DNA from: Trichoderma breve
Taxonomy: Eukaryota > Ascomycota > Sordariomycetes > Hypocreales > Hypocreaceae
Direction: 5' to 3'
NCBI RefSeq assembly: GCF_028502605.1
Contig: NC_079232.1
Span: forward strand, 1,736,001 to 1,800,000
DNA: 64,000 bases
The notes under the pieces were generated by a model that worked only from the letters and a program-made list of their open reading frames with translations, made no database searches and had not been told where the DNA came from. This document shows, in pieces, positions 43,462 to 53,876 of the stretch (its first letter is position 1; each line of letters starts with the position of its first letter). The translations under genes and the position numbers were made by a program.

Positions 43462-46400
43462 ATGGCTCTAGGCGGTGGCCGCCCGACAATTCAGCGGGCC
43501 ACCCCCAGTCTTGCCTTGGAAGTGCCCTTTCCCTCTCCTACTCGAACAAGATCTGGCAGAACGAGGCCGCCAAGCACCTTTACCGACACCGACGAGACTG
43601 ATTTGAAGCCTGGAGATGGAGGGCAATTTGTCGAGAAGCAGCGGGATGGACAGGATGGGCTGCGGTTCACCTTTGACCCGGAGGGCCGACTAACACACGA
43701 TGAGACGAGTGTCGACATCGTCACGGTTCCATGCCCAGCCGCTCATCCGCTGCGCAGCTGGAACCGCGATGGCCTCATGGGGCGGTATTTTGGCGCACCG
43801 TCGATGCGGGATGCTGAGGTTCGTGAGGCGGAGCGTCAGAACCAGAACCCGTCGTGGGTGAGGCAGGGCATCCGAAGAGAGGCCAACAGGGCGCGGATCC
43901 TGCTGTATGAGCATCCAGAGGTTAGCGAAGGGACGACGCTCAACTCGCTGGCGATTGCGCTGCTGGATGAATTAAGGGCGTTGAGGACCCGGGAGAGGCA
44001 GCAGGAGAGGCCGCTGCTGTTTATTGGACATAGCATTGGAGGGTTGGTGGTCAAGATGGCGTTGGTGAAGGCCAGTAGGGATTCGAGATATGAGAGCATC
44101 TTGCGCGAGTGTTACGGGGTTGCCTTTTTCGGTGAGTCGAAACATATGACGGCTGAGTCGTTAATGATTATCTGACATGAATGATACTAATGATGCTGTC
44201 GTTTGAACTGGTAGGAACACCGCACCAGGGGTCCAGTTACTTTGCCATGCCCACCCTGGCGTCGAGCATCCAGAACCTGCTTCAACTTTCTGTCCCCCTA
44301 CCAGTATCTTTGACAGACGATCTTCGCATGGGAAACCATCTTCTCCTACATGTAGACGAAGACTTCAAGGTCGTTTCGGACGACATCCGCGTGTGGACGT
44401 TCTACGAGACAATCGACTCCCGCCTGTCTGCCAACTCGGGAAACATCTACTTTACCGCGCCTCTCACGTCCATCAAGTCTGCTATTCTCGGGATGCGGCA
44501 GGAACGTATCTTTCCCCTGCAGAGCGACCATGCCAACATTGCTTCGTTTGGGAGACACAATATGCACACTTTACGACTTTTCCTACGACAGCTGGCGGCA
44601 AACATTGAACAGGCGGATTCCAACGCTAGAGAGGACGCAAGAGGAGGAAAATGGATGCTCAACTTGGAGCAAAAGGTGACGGTAGAGGTCCATGGCTTCT
44701 TTGATGAGGCAGGCATGGAGGATGGCACTGTGAGGGCTTGGTCTACGAGGTTGCCGCTGAGAGATTTTATGAGTAAAGGTCCGGAAGTATGTCTCAGTGA
44801 GAGATTGAATGAGGTGGAAATTCCCCCCGAAGAGGGAAGATTTCTGGCCATGAGGGGGAGGACGGGCCTGGTCGACATGGAAGGGCCGCCGGAGCCTGTG
44901 ACGTTTCCACCCGACCCGATGACTGTGAAGAATGCTCTTGGAATCAACCAGACCGAACATGAGCATGAGCATGAGCTTGAGAATGAACACCCTCCACCGC
45001 TTCACCGGACTTCGGCACCACCTGCTGTGTTGTCGATCCCGCCATCGCCTCTTATTCTCCCGGTTGACTCCCCTAGAACAAGGCCGAGGATGAGCACAGA
45101 ATCCGCACCGACGGCATTGGTTTCGCAGCTTGGCGTTGGACCCTTGACGCCTCCCTCTCGACCTAATTCGCTTCCTCCTCGGCACTCAACGCCTTTTCGC
45201 AAACCTTCCCCCCTTATGCGTGCTAGCTTGGACCAGGAGCTTGCCATTGATCGCTTATCACCACCTTTGAGAGGCAGAGTAGGCAGAAACTCATTCAGCC
45301 GCTCGATGAGCCTTGACAGCGACATGGGCGGTGCGTCTCCTCCTCGATATCGCGACTTTCCGCCATTTTCTCAGAGGAGCCGCAGTACATTCGATAGAGT
45401 TCTCATGGGAGAAGAAAAGGATAGTGATGATGATGACATTGATGCGTCTCCGAAGCTGCCTGAGAGCGTTCTTGAAATCCGAAAGATAGCAAAGGATAAG
45501 GGGCATAGAGCAAGTGAAAACGTCATTGTGGACGACGATGCTCCTCAAACTCCTTTTATGAAACCGATGGTCAAGGCTCGCAAGTTTGTTTGGATTCATT
45601 TACCATTTAACAACCCTACGTGGGTGACTGTAAGTTGCCCCTCCTCCACTTTGTGGTAATCTCCTCGTGAATAGGAGATCGCTGACGCCAAGTACTTCAA
45701 CTAGGCTGTTCTCCAAACGTTGCAAGTCTCCTACCAACGAGACTTTTCTGCCCTATCGAATCACGACTTTTGGGTCAGGAGGCATACACGTGGTAGGCAC
45801 TCGCAGCATTATGCGCATTACGCAAAGCCGGGATGCTACTTTACGGCCCCTCGAACTTGTAAGTGGTCTCTACTGCTGTTCTTTATAGCTGCAATTCCTA
45901 ATCCCCGTGAATAATTAGTATCTCCACGAGGTCATTCGGTACCGAGCCGCTCTCTTTCCCCGCCTGGCGAAGATGACCAGATGTATGTCTGTCTGTTTCT
46001 TCCATATCTTCACTTTGACTCGTACAAAAGACTCATCCGCCGACGTGAACTGATTGCCAAGCGCCTGGCTCACGGGAGGGCCCGACCCATTCCTGAATCT
46101 GTAGCCAAGTCAGATTCCTTGGAGTTGCAGGTCATATGGGAGTTTCTGGGACACGATCCGCCAATCAATTGCCGGCGAACGCTGGACCAGTTTGGATATC
46201 CATCGATAAGGGATACCCGATCGCGAGACGATGACCAAATGCTGTACAAGTTGACTAAAGAAAGGTACTACGATGTAGCAGAGTATCGGGGACTGTATAG
46301 CGAGACTTCTGGCAGCAATGTGGGATCCGGAGAAAGCAGCAATAAAAGCGGAAGCGGAAGTGGTGGTAGTGGTAGCGGGAGCGGAAGTCGCACAGCCAGT

Positions 46401-47835
46401 TGGCGGGAGAAGCTAAACAAACAGGCTGAGGAGAATGGCGAAGAGGAGACTGAAAAGGACGTGCTGAATGGAAATGTGCTGATGATAGATCAGCTATGGG
46501 TCTGGACTATCTCTACTCGTGAGTCCATGTTGTTTTCTGATCGGTATGATCCTAAGCTGAATGTTTACAGATACCTTGCTCTCATTCTTCCCCAAACGAG
46601 AGAGTGATCCCATCGAAGGACCGCTGTATCAGCAAGCAGACCTTCGAGACAGCATCTTCAACGATGTCAATGTAGATCTGACTCGCCTATGCGACAACTC
46701 CCTAGATCTCGCAGCCTTGGCGGCTCTGCATGCGGTAAGCGTGCTTCTAGATCGAGCTTCTCATCCTGATTTGGAAGTTTTCCGAATATTCGAAGAAGCT
46801 ATAAGCGTCTTGGTGAGTCAAGCTATTGTACCCCTGAGAGTATAACGAACATGTCACTAATACACATGCTAGACCGAGAAGCTTACTACATCACTAAAAG
46901 AGTTCCGCTCAGAGGGATTCCGTGACAAGGCTTTTGATTATGAGCCGGTTGAAAATAAAGCTCGCTCAATCCGGGAGCGTCATAAAGAGGAGGGACGACG
47001 GGCCGAACAAGAGAATAGAGACAACACGTCAGCACTGCTGGAGCTTCGGGATATTGAAGATGAACTTGCGACGCTGCTGGGCCTTTTCGAGAGACAGTCC
47101 AAAGTAATCTCATCGATGCACACCATTTACAACCGTCCCGAGATGCGAGCGCACACAGTCCACGGAAGAGGATTCCTCGCTGAGGCGCTGAAGCGGCTAG
47201 CAGAGTATATCCATATCACGGAGGAAATGGTACGCCGGGTGAAGAACACGCGAGATGAGTACGACAAGCTGCTTCAGATGGTGCAACGCCAGGCACAAGT
47301 CGACGAAGTCAGGCTAAGCAGGCTTCATGCGGACCTGGCCAGCGCGCAAAGCCGAAGCGTACTGATCTTCACTACTTTCACAGTCATATTCCTGCCGTTG
47401 CAGTTCTTTACAGGCATCTTTGGCATGAATACGCGCGAGTGGGGAGGGGGAGACAATTTGCCTCTGCGAACAATTGGTATTATTGGTATCCCGGCGAGTG
47501 TTGCCCTGATCGTCGGGACGCTCATCGTTGCGTGGAGCACTACTGCGCGACGCTTCTTCAAGTGGATCGGCAGGCAGTATGGGTATATGATGCGCTGGTT
47601 GTATGTGGTACTTGGGAGGCCCGTGGGTAGGAAGATGATGAAATACATGGCGAGGAGAGGGAAACGGCGACAGGGGCAAGGAGAGAATCGAGATGGAAAG
47701 AGCGGGCTGAGTACAGAGGCGAGCGATTTCTGGGAGAGGCATAGGCTGGAGAGGGAAAGGGGGTATCAGATTCCTGAGGTGAACAAGGCGCCGCCAATGA
47801 GTAAGGGGAGGCTGAGGAGGAGCCAGGGAAGGTGA
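43462..47835 (+). CDS. Alpha/beta-hydrolase fused to a CorA-like membrane domain
   Basis: A 1347-residue protein from six exons: 43462-44131, 44215-45629, 45705-45858, 45919-46518, 46571-46812 and 46873-47835. Residues about 80-360 form an alpha/beta hydrolase of the serine-esterase/SesB-like type: GHSIGGLVVK with nucleophile Ser191, GVAFFGTPHQGSSYFAMP (formed across intron 1) and SDHANIASFG with likely catalytic His329. The oxyanion-loop position, usually VHGLGG in relatives, reads VPCPAA. A long disordered linker has an HEHEHELENEH run. The C-terminal half is the fungal CorA-like region: WIHLPFNNPTWVT, DDQMYVCLFLPYLHFDSYKR, INCRRTLDQFGYPS, a Ser/Gly linker, DQLWVWTIS, a coiled coil, then two membrane helices around GMN (1211-1213, in FFTGIFGMN). 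A membrane channel or sensor carrying a lipase-like effector is inferred. Confidence 0.88.
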
Positions 47836-47987
47836 TTTGTGCATTGTGACTACAGTATATGTATGTCACTTGGTTCATATTGTGGTGGATGAAATACGAG
47901 AAAAGGGGGAATTAGCATTTGAATACGACGGCGTTTGTACAAGAAGAGGGCACCACAGTTAGATAAACGAGATCAATTGACTCTTTG
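47836..47987. other. Short convergent spacer
   Basis: Only about 150 bp separates the stop codons of the hydrolase-CorA gene and the DLH/SnoaL-like gene, so their 3' ends probably overlap as transcripts. Confidence 0.5.
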
Positions 47988-49569
47988 TTATTTTCCGCTT
48001 TCATTCTCATCTTTGCTGTTATTAACAGTTTCAACGGCCCCTTCAATCATCTCATTGCTTGTCCCATCTCGCTCATCCAGCAGCAATCTAGCAGTCTCGA
48101 CCCCCGCGACAGGGAGCTTGACGAGGCCGCCCTCATATGGCAAATGCGTCGGTAGAATGCCAAGCTGGCGCAATACTGTTCCTTGATCCCACCAGATGTG
48201 CTCGTGGTAGAGCCTGTCGCCACGGATGTTGATGACACCGACCATGGGGATGGCAAGGGGCTTGTTCGTCACGGGAACGCCGGGGACGAGGAAGGGGATT
48301 TGTCGTGTGTGAGTGCAGCAAAAGATGAATTCGTCTATTTGGTTTTGCGTGCTTGTTAGTCTGGGAGGTTTGAGGTGAGGAGGAGAGATGGGGGGGATCT
48401 TACCGATGATGCGGTCTGGGCCAATGGTGCGGGAGACGGTCTTGAGATGCGTGTCTGGGGGGTTGCTGGAGTTTGGAGGTGTTAGAAACAGGTTGTTTGA
48501 TGGTGTGATCGTGTGGGTTTTGGGTACCAGAAAATGAAGTGGTCACGGTAAAAGGCGGTTAGTTTCTCGCGGCCGATGCCTCCCGTCATCTACGCATGTC
48601 ATAAGGAGGTAGAGGTTAGTTGTCCCGACTGGAAGCTGTATTCGTGTATTATTTTGACGAAGAAAACTCACCGTGGGGATATGGTTGACATATGGCTCCG
48701 CCTATACCCATGGGTAAGAGACTGACAGCAGACAGCGAGGTTGTTAGAAAGGGGATGAAACTCACCACCATGGTGGCCATGGTTTTGGCAACGCTTCGCG
48801 CCTCGAATTCCCAATAGCAGTGTTCCTCCCAGATAGCTTCGAGATCAAAATTTGGCCCGCCTAGGTGTTTTCGTAAAAAGACTAGACTACGTGTGTGAGA
48901 CAAGGTAGCAGCAGCGTTGTTGTAAGCCGCGGCCGAGGGGAAGATGAAGTGAGGCGTTGTTTCGGGATAAGAGTGCACTGTGACATTAGACTTTTGAACA
49001 TCGCTGCTGTTGATCTTTGGATTTGAAGCCGTGCTGGTGTGAGCGAGCAGCGGGATTGAAGTAGTGATTTCAGAAGCGGCGTGAGAGAAAGTGACGATGC
49101 CGGCAATTCCATATTGCTGCAGGCGGTCTGCGTCGAGGAGCAGCTCGCTAACAACAGCTTCTTCATAGATGACAAGGGCGAACTTGTCTTTGGTGTCGAC
49201 GCTTTGATGTTTCCGTAGCGCACCCACAGCGTCCCGGATCAAGTTTACGATGTCTGAGGCGGAAGCGTCATCGCCAGTGAGTTCCATCTCAGGCTCGGGA
49301 AGTGTGATGGCGACAACGGCGAAGCCCTCCTCGGCCCATTTGAGCAGCGGCTCCGGGTCGAGCGGCTTTTCTGCATCGGTGACGAGTGGCGGGATGGTGC
49401 TGGGGCTCGGGAGGACGAGGACGATGCCTGGGCCGGAGCCGCGGCGGGAGAGCGGCGGCTGGAGGACGGAAGAGGGGCCGAGGACGGAGGACGGAGCGGA
49501 GGGGAGCGGAGGGGCGGATTCGGAGGGGGAGGCGGGATCGTAGACGGTTAGGGGAGGGGGGGCAGCCAT
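47988..49569 (-). CDS. Dienelactone-hydrolase-like plus SnoaL/NTF2-like protein
   Basis: Cytosolic-looking protein of 434 residues from five exons: 48766-49569, 48672-48701 (10 codons), 48528-48589, 48404-48465 and 47988-48334; every junction keeps frame with normal donors except GTACCC at intron 3. The N-terminal 220 residues follow the fold order of carboxymethylenebutenolidase-like hydrolases (GPGIVLVLPS, GFAVVAITLP, FALVIYEEAVVSEL), but the usual GYCxGG nucleophile motif is missing. From about residue 240 a SnoaL/NTF2-like domain runs through YWEFEARSVAKTMATMV, MTGGIGREKLTAFYRDHF, GDRLYHEHIWWDQGTVL and ends near LPVAGVETARLLLD. Proteins of this shape are annotated as carboxymethylenebutenolidases in fungi; here the hydrolase part is probably inactive, and the real role may lie in the SnoaL-like part (inference). 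Confidence 0.82.
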
Positions 49570-50560
49570 TTTTGTATTTGTGATTCGGGAGTGGATGGAC
49601 GTTGGGATAGTTGTGATAATTTTATACGATTGTGTTTGGTGGAAATATTTGGAGTTGTTATGAATCGATATTTATTATTCACTTTTACGGCTGAAGATGA
49701 GGGGCACACACATACAAATGTCGATCCCCACATGCAGAGGGGAAGAGAGAACATGAACATACAGCTGGGGACCGCTGATGGTCCCGGATAGATGTATGAG
49801 GCATTGGATGTTACTAAAGTAGTAGATGTTCTTTATTAGGTTTGTGCGATCATGTACAGCTCTGCAGCTAGTTCTGGTATTCATACTAATTACTATGACA
49901 GGATGTTTCAACCATTTTTTGTTGCGAGCCTCTTAACTGCATAATCTGGACGCCGAATACGCCATTGTTACTTCCAGAGAATCACTGACACTACTGCGGA
50001 TTGAGAGCATGAATGAGTGAGGCTAAAGTGCAAGACGCCGTACCTGATGCAAAGCAACCCATCTTAGGTAGCACATACTCCAACTCCTGCATCATCTACT
50101 CAGCTTCAGCTCAAAACTGACAGACTAATAAATGCTATTCCGATTCCATGTCCATGCATCAACAGACCCGGTCATCAGATCTCTCTCCCACGTGCCCTTC
50201 AAATTGGGAGGTGTGGTGCCACTGGTCCCCCCAAGCGCTGCGCCACAGCACCAACTACCGCTATCAGCCAGCAATGCTACGCTGAGTCTCGCCATTTAGC
50301 TGCTAGAACTCTTACGAGCTTTCAGCTCTCAGGCAGCTTCCCGTTCGTGTTAGCACCTGTTAGTGCATGTCTCACTCTAGCCTCCCTCTCATCTCACGAC
50401 CGACCTCATCCTTGTTCTTTTCTTCACTTTTTCTTCTTTGCCTGCAACCATGCCGGCGCTTTAATCCTCTCTTCTTCACTCTATTTCTCCAGCCTACGGG
50501 TTCAGACTCACTGCAAAAGAAAGGAGGATAGGAAAGGGAAAAAAAAGAAAAAGGAGAAGC
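49570..50560. other. Divergent intergenic region
   Basis: About 1 kb between the starts of the DLH/SnoaL-like gene and the membrane protein gene. No TATA box or conserved site stood out, and no gene is supported. Confidence 0.55.
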
Positions 50561-51688
50561 ATGCCTTCACACAGCTTCAGCTCGTCCAGGTGGCTTGCGC
50601 CGCCCATTCAGTTCGCGTCCTTCAAGTCGCTCCTCGTCATCCCCGTCATCCTCTCCGTCGGCACCTTTGTCGCTCTCTTTGCCCATTCCGACGTCGACAT
50701 CGCCTTGCTGTGGTCGCAATGCCACTCCCGCGCCCGCATCCCCGGCCTCAGCCACATCCCGCTCATCGGCACGCCGAGCTGCTTCCTCGTCAGCTTCTTC
50801 CAGTGCGCGCTGGACTCGCTGCGGTCCAAGGCCGTCATGGCCGTGATTCTGTCGTATGTTGGCGCGCTGGCGACTGTATGCACCGTGGAGTCGGCCAGGC
50901 GCTGCAACAAGCCTAATTCGCTGATTGCGAAGCCCACGCTGTGGTGGCTATTGTTCAACTTGCTTGGAGGCGCCATGGTCTGGCAGTTGGTGATTGTGCC
51001 GGCCTTTCTGCACCGGGCTAAGGCGCTGGTGCTCGCGGAGAAGCACAGCCAGGGAACCGGTGGTGAAGACTCGACTGTGGCCGCGGCTGAGCTTGAAGAT
51101 ATCAGTGAGGAGGGCCGCACGCTGCCAGACTCCGAGGCCGTGGCGATCCCCATTGCCGTTGCTGCTGGCTATTTCTTGCCCTCGATTCTCATGCTGGTCT
51201 TCAACTCTCCGGTTACCATTACCGTCTGGCTCTTCTTCCCCCTCTACGTCTCTGTCATCCGCCAGGGCGTGCGTCACCTTGTCGAGAGCATCCGCCGTGT
51301 CAGCCCGACCAGTATCCACCACGAGTCTCACTGGCAGTGTGTGGCTCTTGTCTACGCTTTGCCCATTGTGCTGTCCATCGCTGCGCACGTCTTTGTCATC
51401 TGGAACCTTGCTCAGGGCGACGACCGCAAGAAGATGACCAAGTTGACGGTTAGCTTCATCGAAATCGATATTCAGTTTATTGCCTGGACTGTCCTGTATT
51501 GGGTCTTTGTCGAGGCGGGATGGAGGGTGCCGCTGAGCATGATTGCAATCTCCGTCATTGCTGGGCCTGGTGCAGGAACTGTTGTGGGGTGGCTGTTTCG
51601 CGAGAGACTGGTCAAGAATGGCTTTACCAGCCAGTCTGTTGACGAGGACGAGGATACTTTAGCAGAGGAGAGGCCCTTGTTGGGATGA
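50561..51688 (+). CDS. Uncharacterised polytopic membrane protein
   Basis: Single-exon gene for 375 residues; I do not recognise the family with confidence. About eight hydrophobic segments are visible, including LLVIPVILSVGTFVALFA, AVMAVILSYVGALATV, LWWLLFNLLGGAMVWQLVIV, AIPIAVAAGYFLPSILMLVF, VTITVWLFFPLYVSVI, CVALVYALPIVLSIAAHVFV, IQFIAWTVLYWVFVEAGW and MIAISVIAGPGAGTVVGWLF. The longest soluble loop (about residues 155-195) is acidic, and the C-terminus ends EDTLAEERPLLG, which contains a dileucine-like acidic signal of the kind used for vacuolar or endosomal sorting. There is no cleavable signal peptide. It may be a transporter or a membrane-bound enzyme; nothing in the sequence decides. 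Confidence 0.75.
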   Translation: MPSHSFSSSRWLAPPIQFASFKSLLVIPVILSVGTFVALFAHSDVDIALLWSQCHSRARIPGLSHIPLIGTPSCFLVSFFQCALDSLRSKAVMAVILSYVGALATVCTVESARRCNKPNSLIAKPTLWWLLFNLLGGAMVWQLVIVPAFLHRAKALVLAEKHSQGTGGEDSTVAAAELEDISEEGRTLPDSEAVAIPIAVAAGYFLPSILMLVFNSPVTITVWLFFPLYVSVIRQGVRHLVESIRRVSPTSIHHESHWQCVALVYALPIVLSIAAHVFVIWNLAQGDDRKKMTKLTVSFIEIDIQFIAWTVLYWVFVEAGWRVPLSMIAISVIAGPGAGTVVGWLFRERLVKNGFTSQSVDEDEDTLAEERPLLG

Positions 51689-52077
51689 GATGTGCTGGGA
51701 GTGAGAGATAATGTAGCTAGGCAAAAGGATTGTGCAGATGCTCTAACTGAGATACCCCGAATGATTTTTTTCTTTTCTTTTCTTTTGAATACAAGATCTA
51801 ACAGCCATGAACCGTGAATAGAAGATGAAAGATTTTATATACATCTCACTACCCAGCTTTCAAGCCCAAAGAAGCGCAAATTTTTATGTTACATGCTTTC
51901 GCCATGACGATAAACCAAGTCAAGCCAGGTCCTTTCATTTCATGCCTCTAGATTCAAAACACGTTTAGCTTCGTCTCCTCATAAATAGTACAAGGTATGA
52001 TTACACAACGCCGCCGCCGCCGTCCAATTTTTTTTGGTCATACATGTTTCCTCCCTCCCCGCCCTGGTCTATATCTT
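51689..52077. other. Convergent intergenic region
   Basis: About 390 bp of 3' flanks between the membrane protein and the mL57 gene. It includes TTTTCTTTTC repeats at about 51770-51786 and a CCG run at 52010-52022. No gene is seen. Confidence 0.55.
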
Positions 52078-52996
52078 TCAGTCGTCCTTGGGCACCTGTG
52101 CCAATATTCTCTCCCTCACCACCTGTGCTGCCACGGCCGATCCGTGCTGCAGTGTGATTGCGCCAACGATGGCCATAAGCGCCGAGTTCAGCACAACTTC
52201 CACGCCAGAGGCCTCAAGTCGTCGGGGCTGTCACCGAGTTAGCTCCTCGATTCCATTTTAACGGGATACCACATCATAAGTCTGAGAAAAGAATAGACAC
52301 ATACCAATCGAGGCTTCCACCGTACCACGTCCAGCAGCCCCACGTTGTTAGCCAGCTGGTAGAGCTTGTCCTTGCCAATCATGTCTCGGGGTCCCATGGC
52401 ATTGAGGTTGTCCACCGACAGTAGCTGATCATCCTCCAATGGCGTTCTGTCGAATTGGTCGGGGAGTATTGAGCCAGCGAGGGGCTCCTTGCTCACAATC
52501 TCCTTTGTTGCTTCCATTACCATCGTCAACCGTCCTGCAATAAAGCACCAGAGTCAGCTCGCCATGCTACATTATATGCCACAGAATAATGCGCCAACGC
52601 ACCTAGCAATGCCAATCGGTCATTGAACCCTCTCCTCCCTTGATCGAAGCTCTTATGCGTCACGGCCAGCCACTTGAGCTCCTCTGGCAGCATCTTGCTG
52701 CCCCCGGGCCCCAGCAAGCGGTTATACACCTCGTCCAGCCGCGTAGGGTCGTTGTTCACCGCCCAAATCTTGTTCTTGGCGCTCTTCGCAAAGTCCAGCT
52801 GCAGCGGCGCCTTCATGCCCTCGGGCGTCTGGCTCCATCGCGGCTTCGTATTTGTGCTGGGTGTTGTGGCGGGGACCTTGAAGGTCTCTGGCGTTGACGG
52901 CGCGGATTCGGTCGCGTATGCGCGCACGCAGGGGGATAAGGCACGAGCGGCGTGCCGGCAGCGGGCCAGGCTCGGGCGACAGGACTGGAGAGCCAT
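52078..52996 (-). CDS. Mitochondrial large-subunit ribosomal protein mL57 (MRPL15 type)
   Basis: Mitochondrial 54S protein with an RNase III-like fold that lost nuclease use; the yeast counterpart is Mrpl15. Three exons: 52603-52996, 52305-52534 and 52078-52227, giving 257 residues. A presequence rich in Arg and Ala (ARCRHAARALSPCVRAYA) precedes the RNase III-like core: LPEELKWLAVTHKSFDQGRR, then GFNDRLALLG joined to RLTMVMEATKEI across intron 1. The C-terminal exon PRRLEASGVEVVLNSALMAI was found by frame and splice consensus and ends in LAQVPKDD. The RNase III acidic catalytic set is not complete in the visible helix, in line with a structural role. A CACGTG box lies 83 bp upstream. Confidence 0.88.
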
Positions 52997-53876
52997 GGTT
53001 GTGGATTCAATTGTGGTTTGCGATGCTGCTCATGGTGTTGAAGGCCTCTATCGACAGACCTAGAGCATTTTCCAAGGTCACGTGTTTGGTGGCATTTTAC
53101 CATCTTATCTTATCGCGGTTTATCGATTAAGTGGTGGCGGGCGTCATCAAAGCTATTTAGTACCTGTTACCTCGGGCCAGCACCTTACCCTGGATGTTTG
53201 TGCTGTTTGGTCAAATTTTTTGGTAATCGAGTTGAGTCCCTTCAATAGTCTTGAAGATTCTATCCTATGTTTTTGAGGCTAGTAGCCGTTCTTCTGGGCG
53301 AGAATAATTAATTGTGTAAACAATATTGGTAAAGCTTTCCATATGATGGGCAGTACTTGATCATGTTAGTAAAATGAATTCCAACTTTATACTACCCGCA
53401 ATCGTATTGTTGCTTGAACAAACGAGCGAAAAACAAAAAAGTAGAAATAAAAAAAGCTCATATAAACCTACATTATACCGCATTATCAACTATTCGATTT
53501 GCTACCTCCATTTCGCATATGTGATCGACGCAGCTGGTTCCTGATTGATCGGTTCCGCCACCGTTTAGCTTCATGTACGAAATCAGCCCTATTGTTCGCC
53601 ATTACCGTCCACTGGGGTCTCCATTTACGGCATGTGGCCCCCCAGGCTTCAGTGGACCCAATGCGCTAACTCAGCTGTAACAGCAGCCCAGGCGGAGCTA
53701 CTGCATTCACTCTGCGCGCACCGAGCTCGTCGCGACTTCCAAGGGTTCAAGGGAGGCGCCAAACCTTGGTCCATCCAATGTCTTTTGCTTTGCTTTGCGG
53801 CTTACTCTCCTCTCCCTCTTGCTCCTTACAAATCTTGGGCCTGTTGAGCGACGGTATTCGTCTGATTTGATTCCAG
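52997..53876. other. Divergent intergenic region between mL57 and RTT109 genes
   Basis: About 0.9 kb, AT-rich in the middle. It holds both promoters; only the CACGTG box at 53079-53084 was recognised. No gene is supported. Confidence 0.55.
53079..53084. promoter_or_regulatory. CACGTG box upstream of the mL57 gene
   Basis: The box sits in the context GGTCACGTGT, 83 bp from the mL57 start. GTCACGTG is a Cbf1-type site; a role in mitochondrial gene control is inferred from position. Confidence 0.4.
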
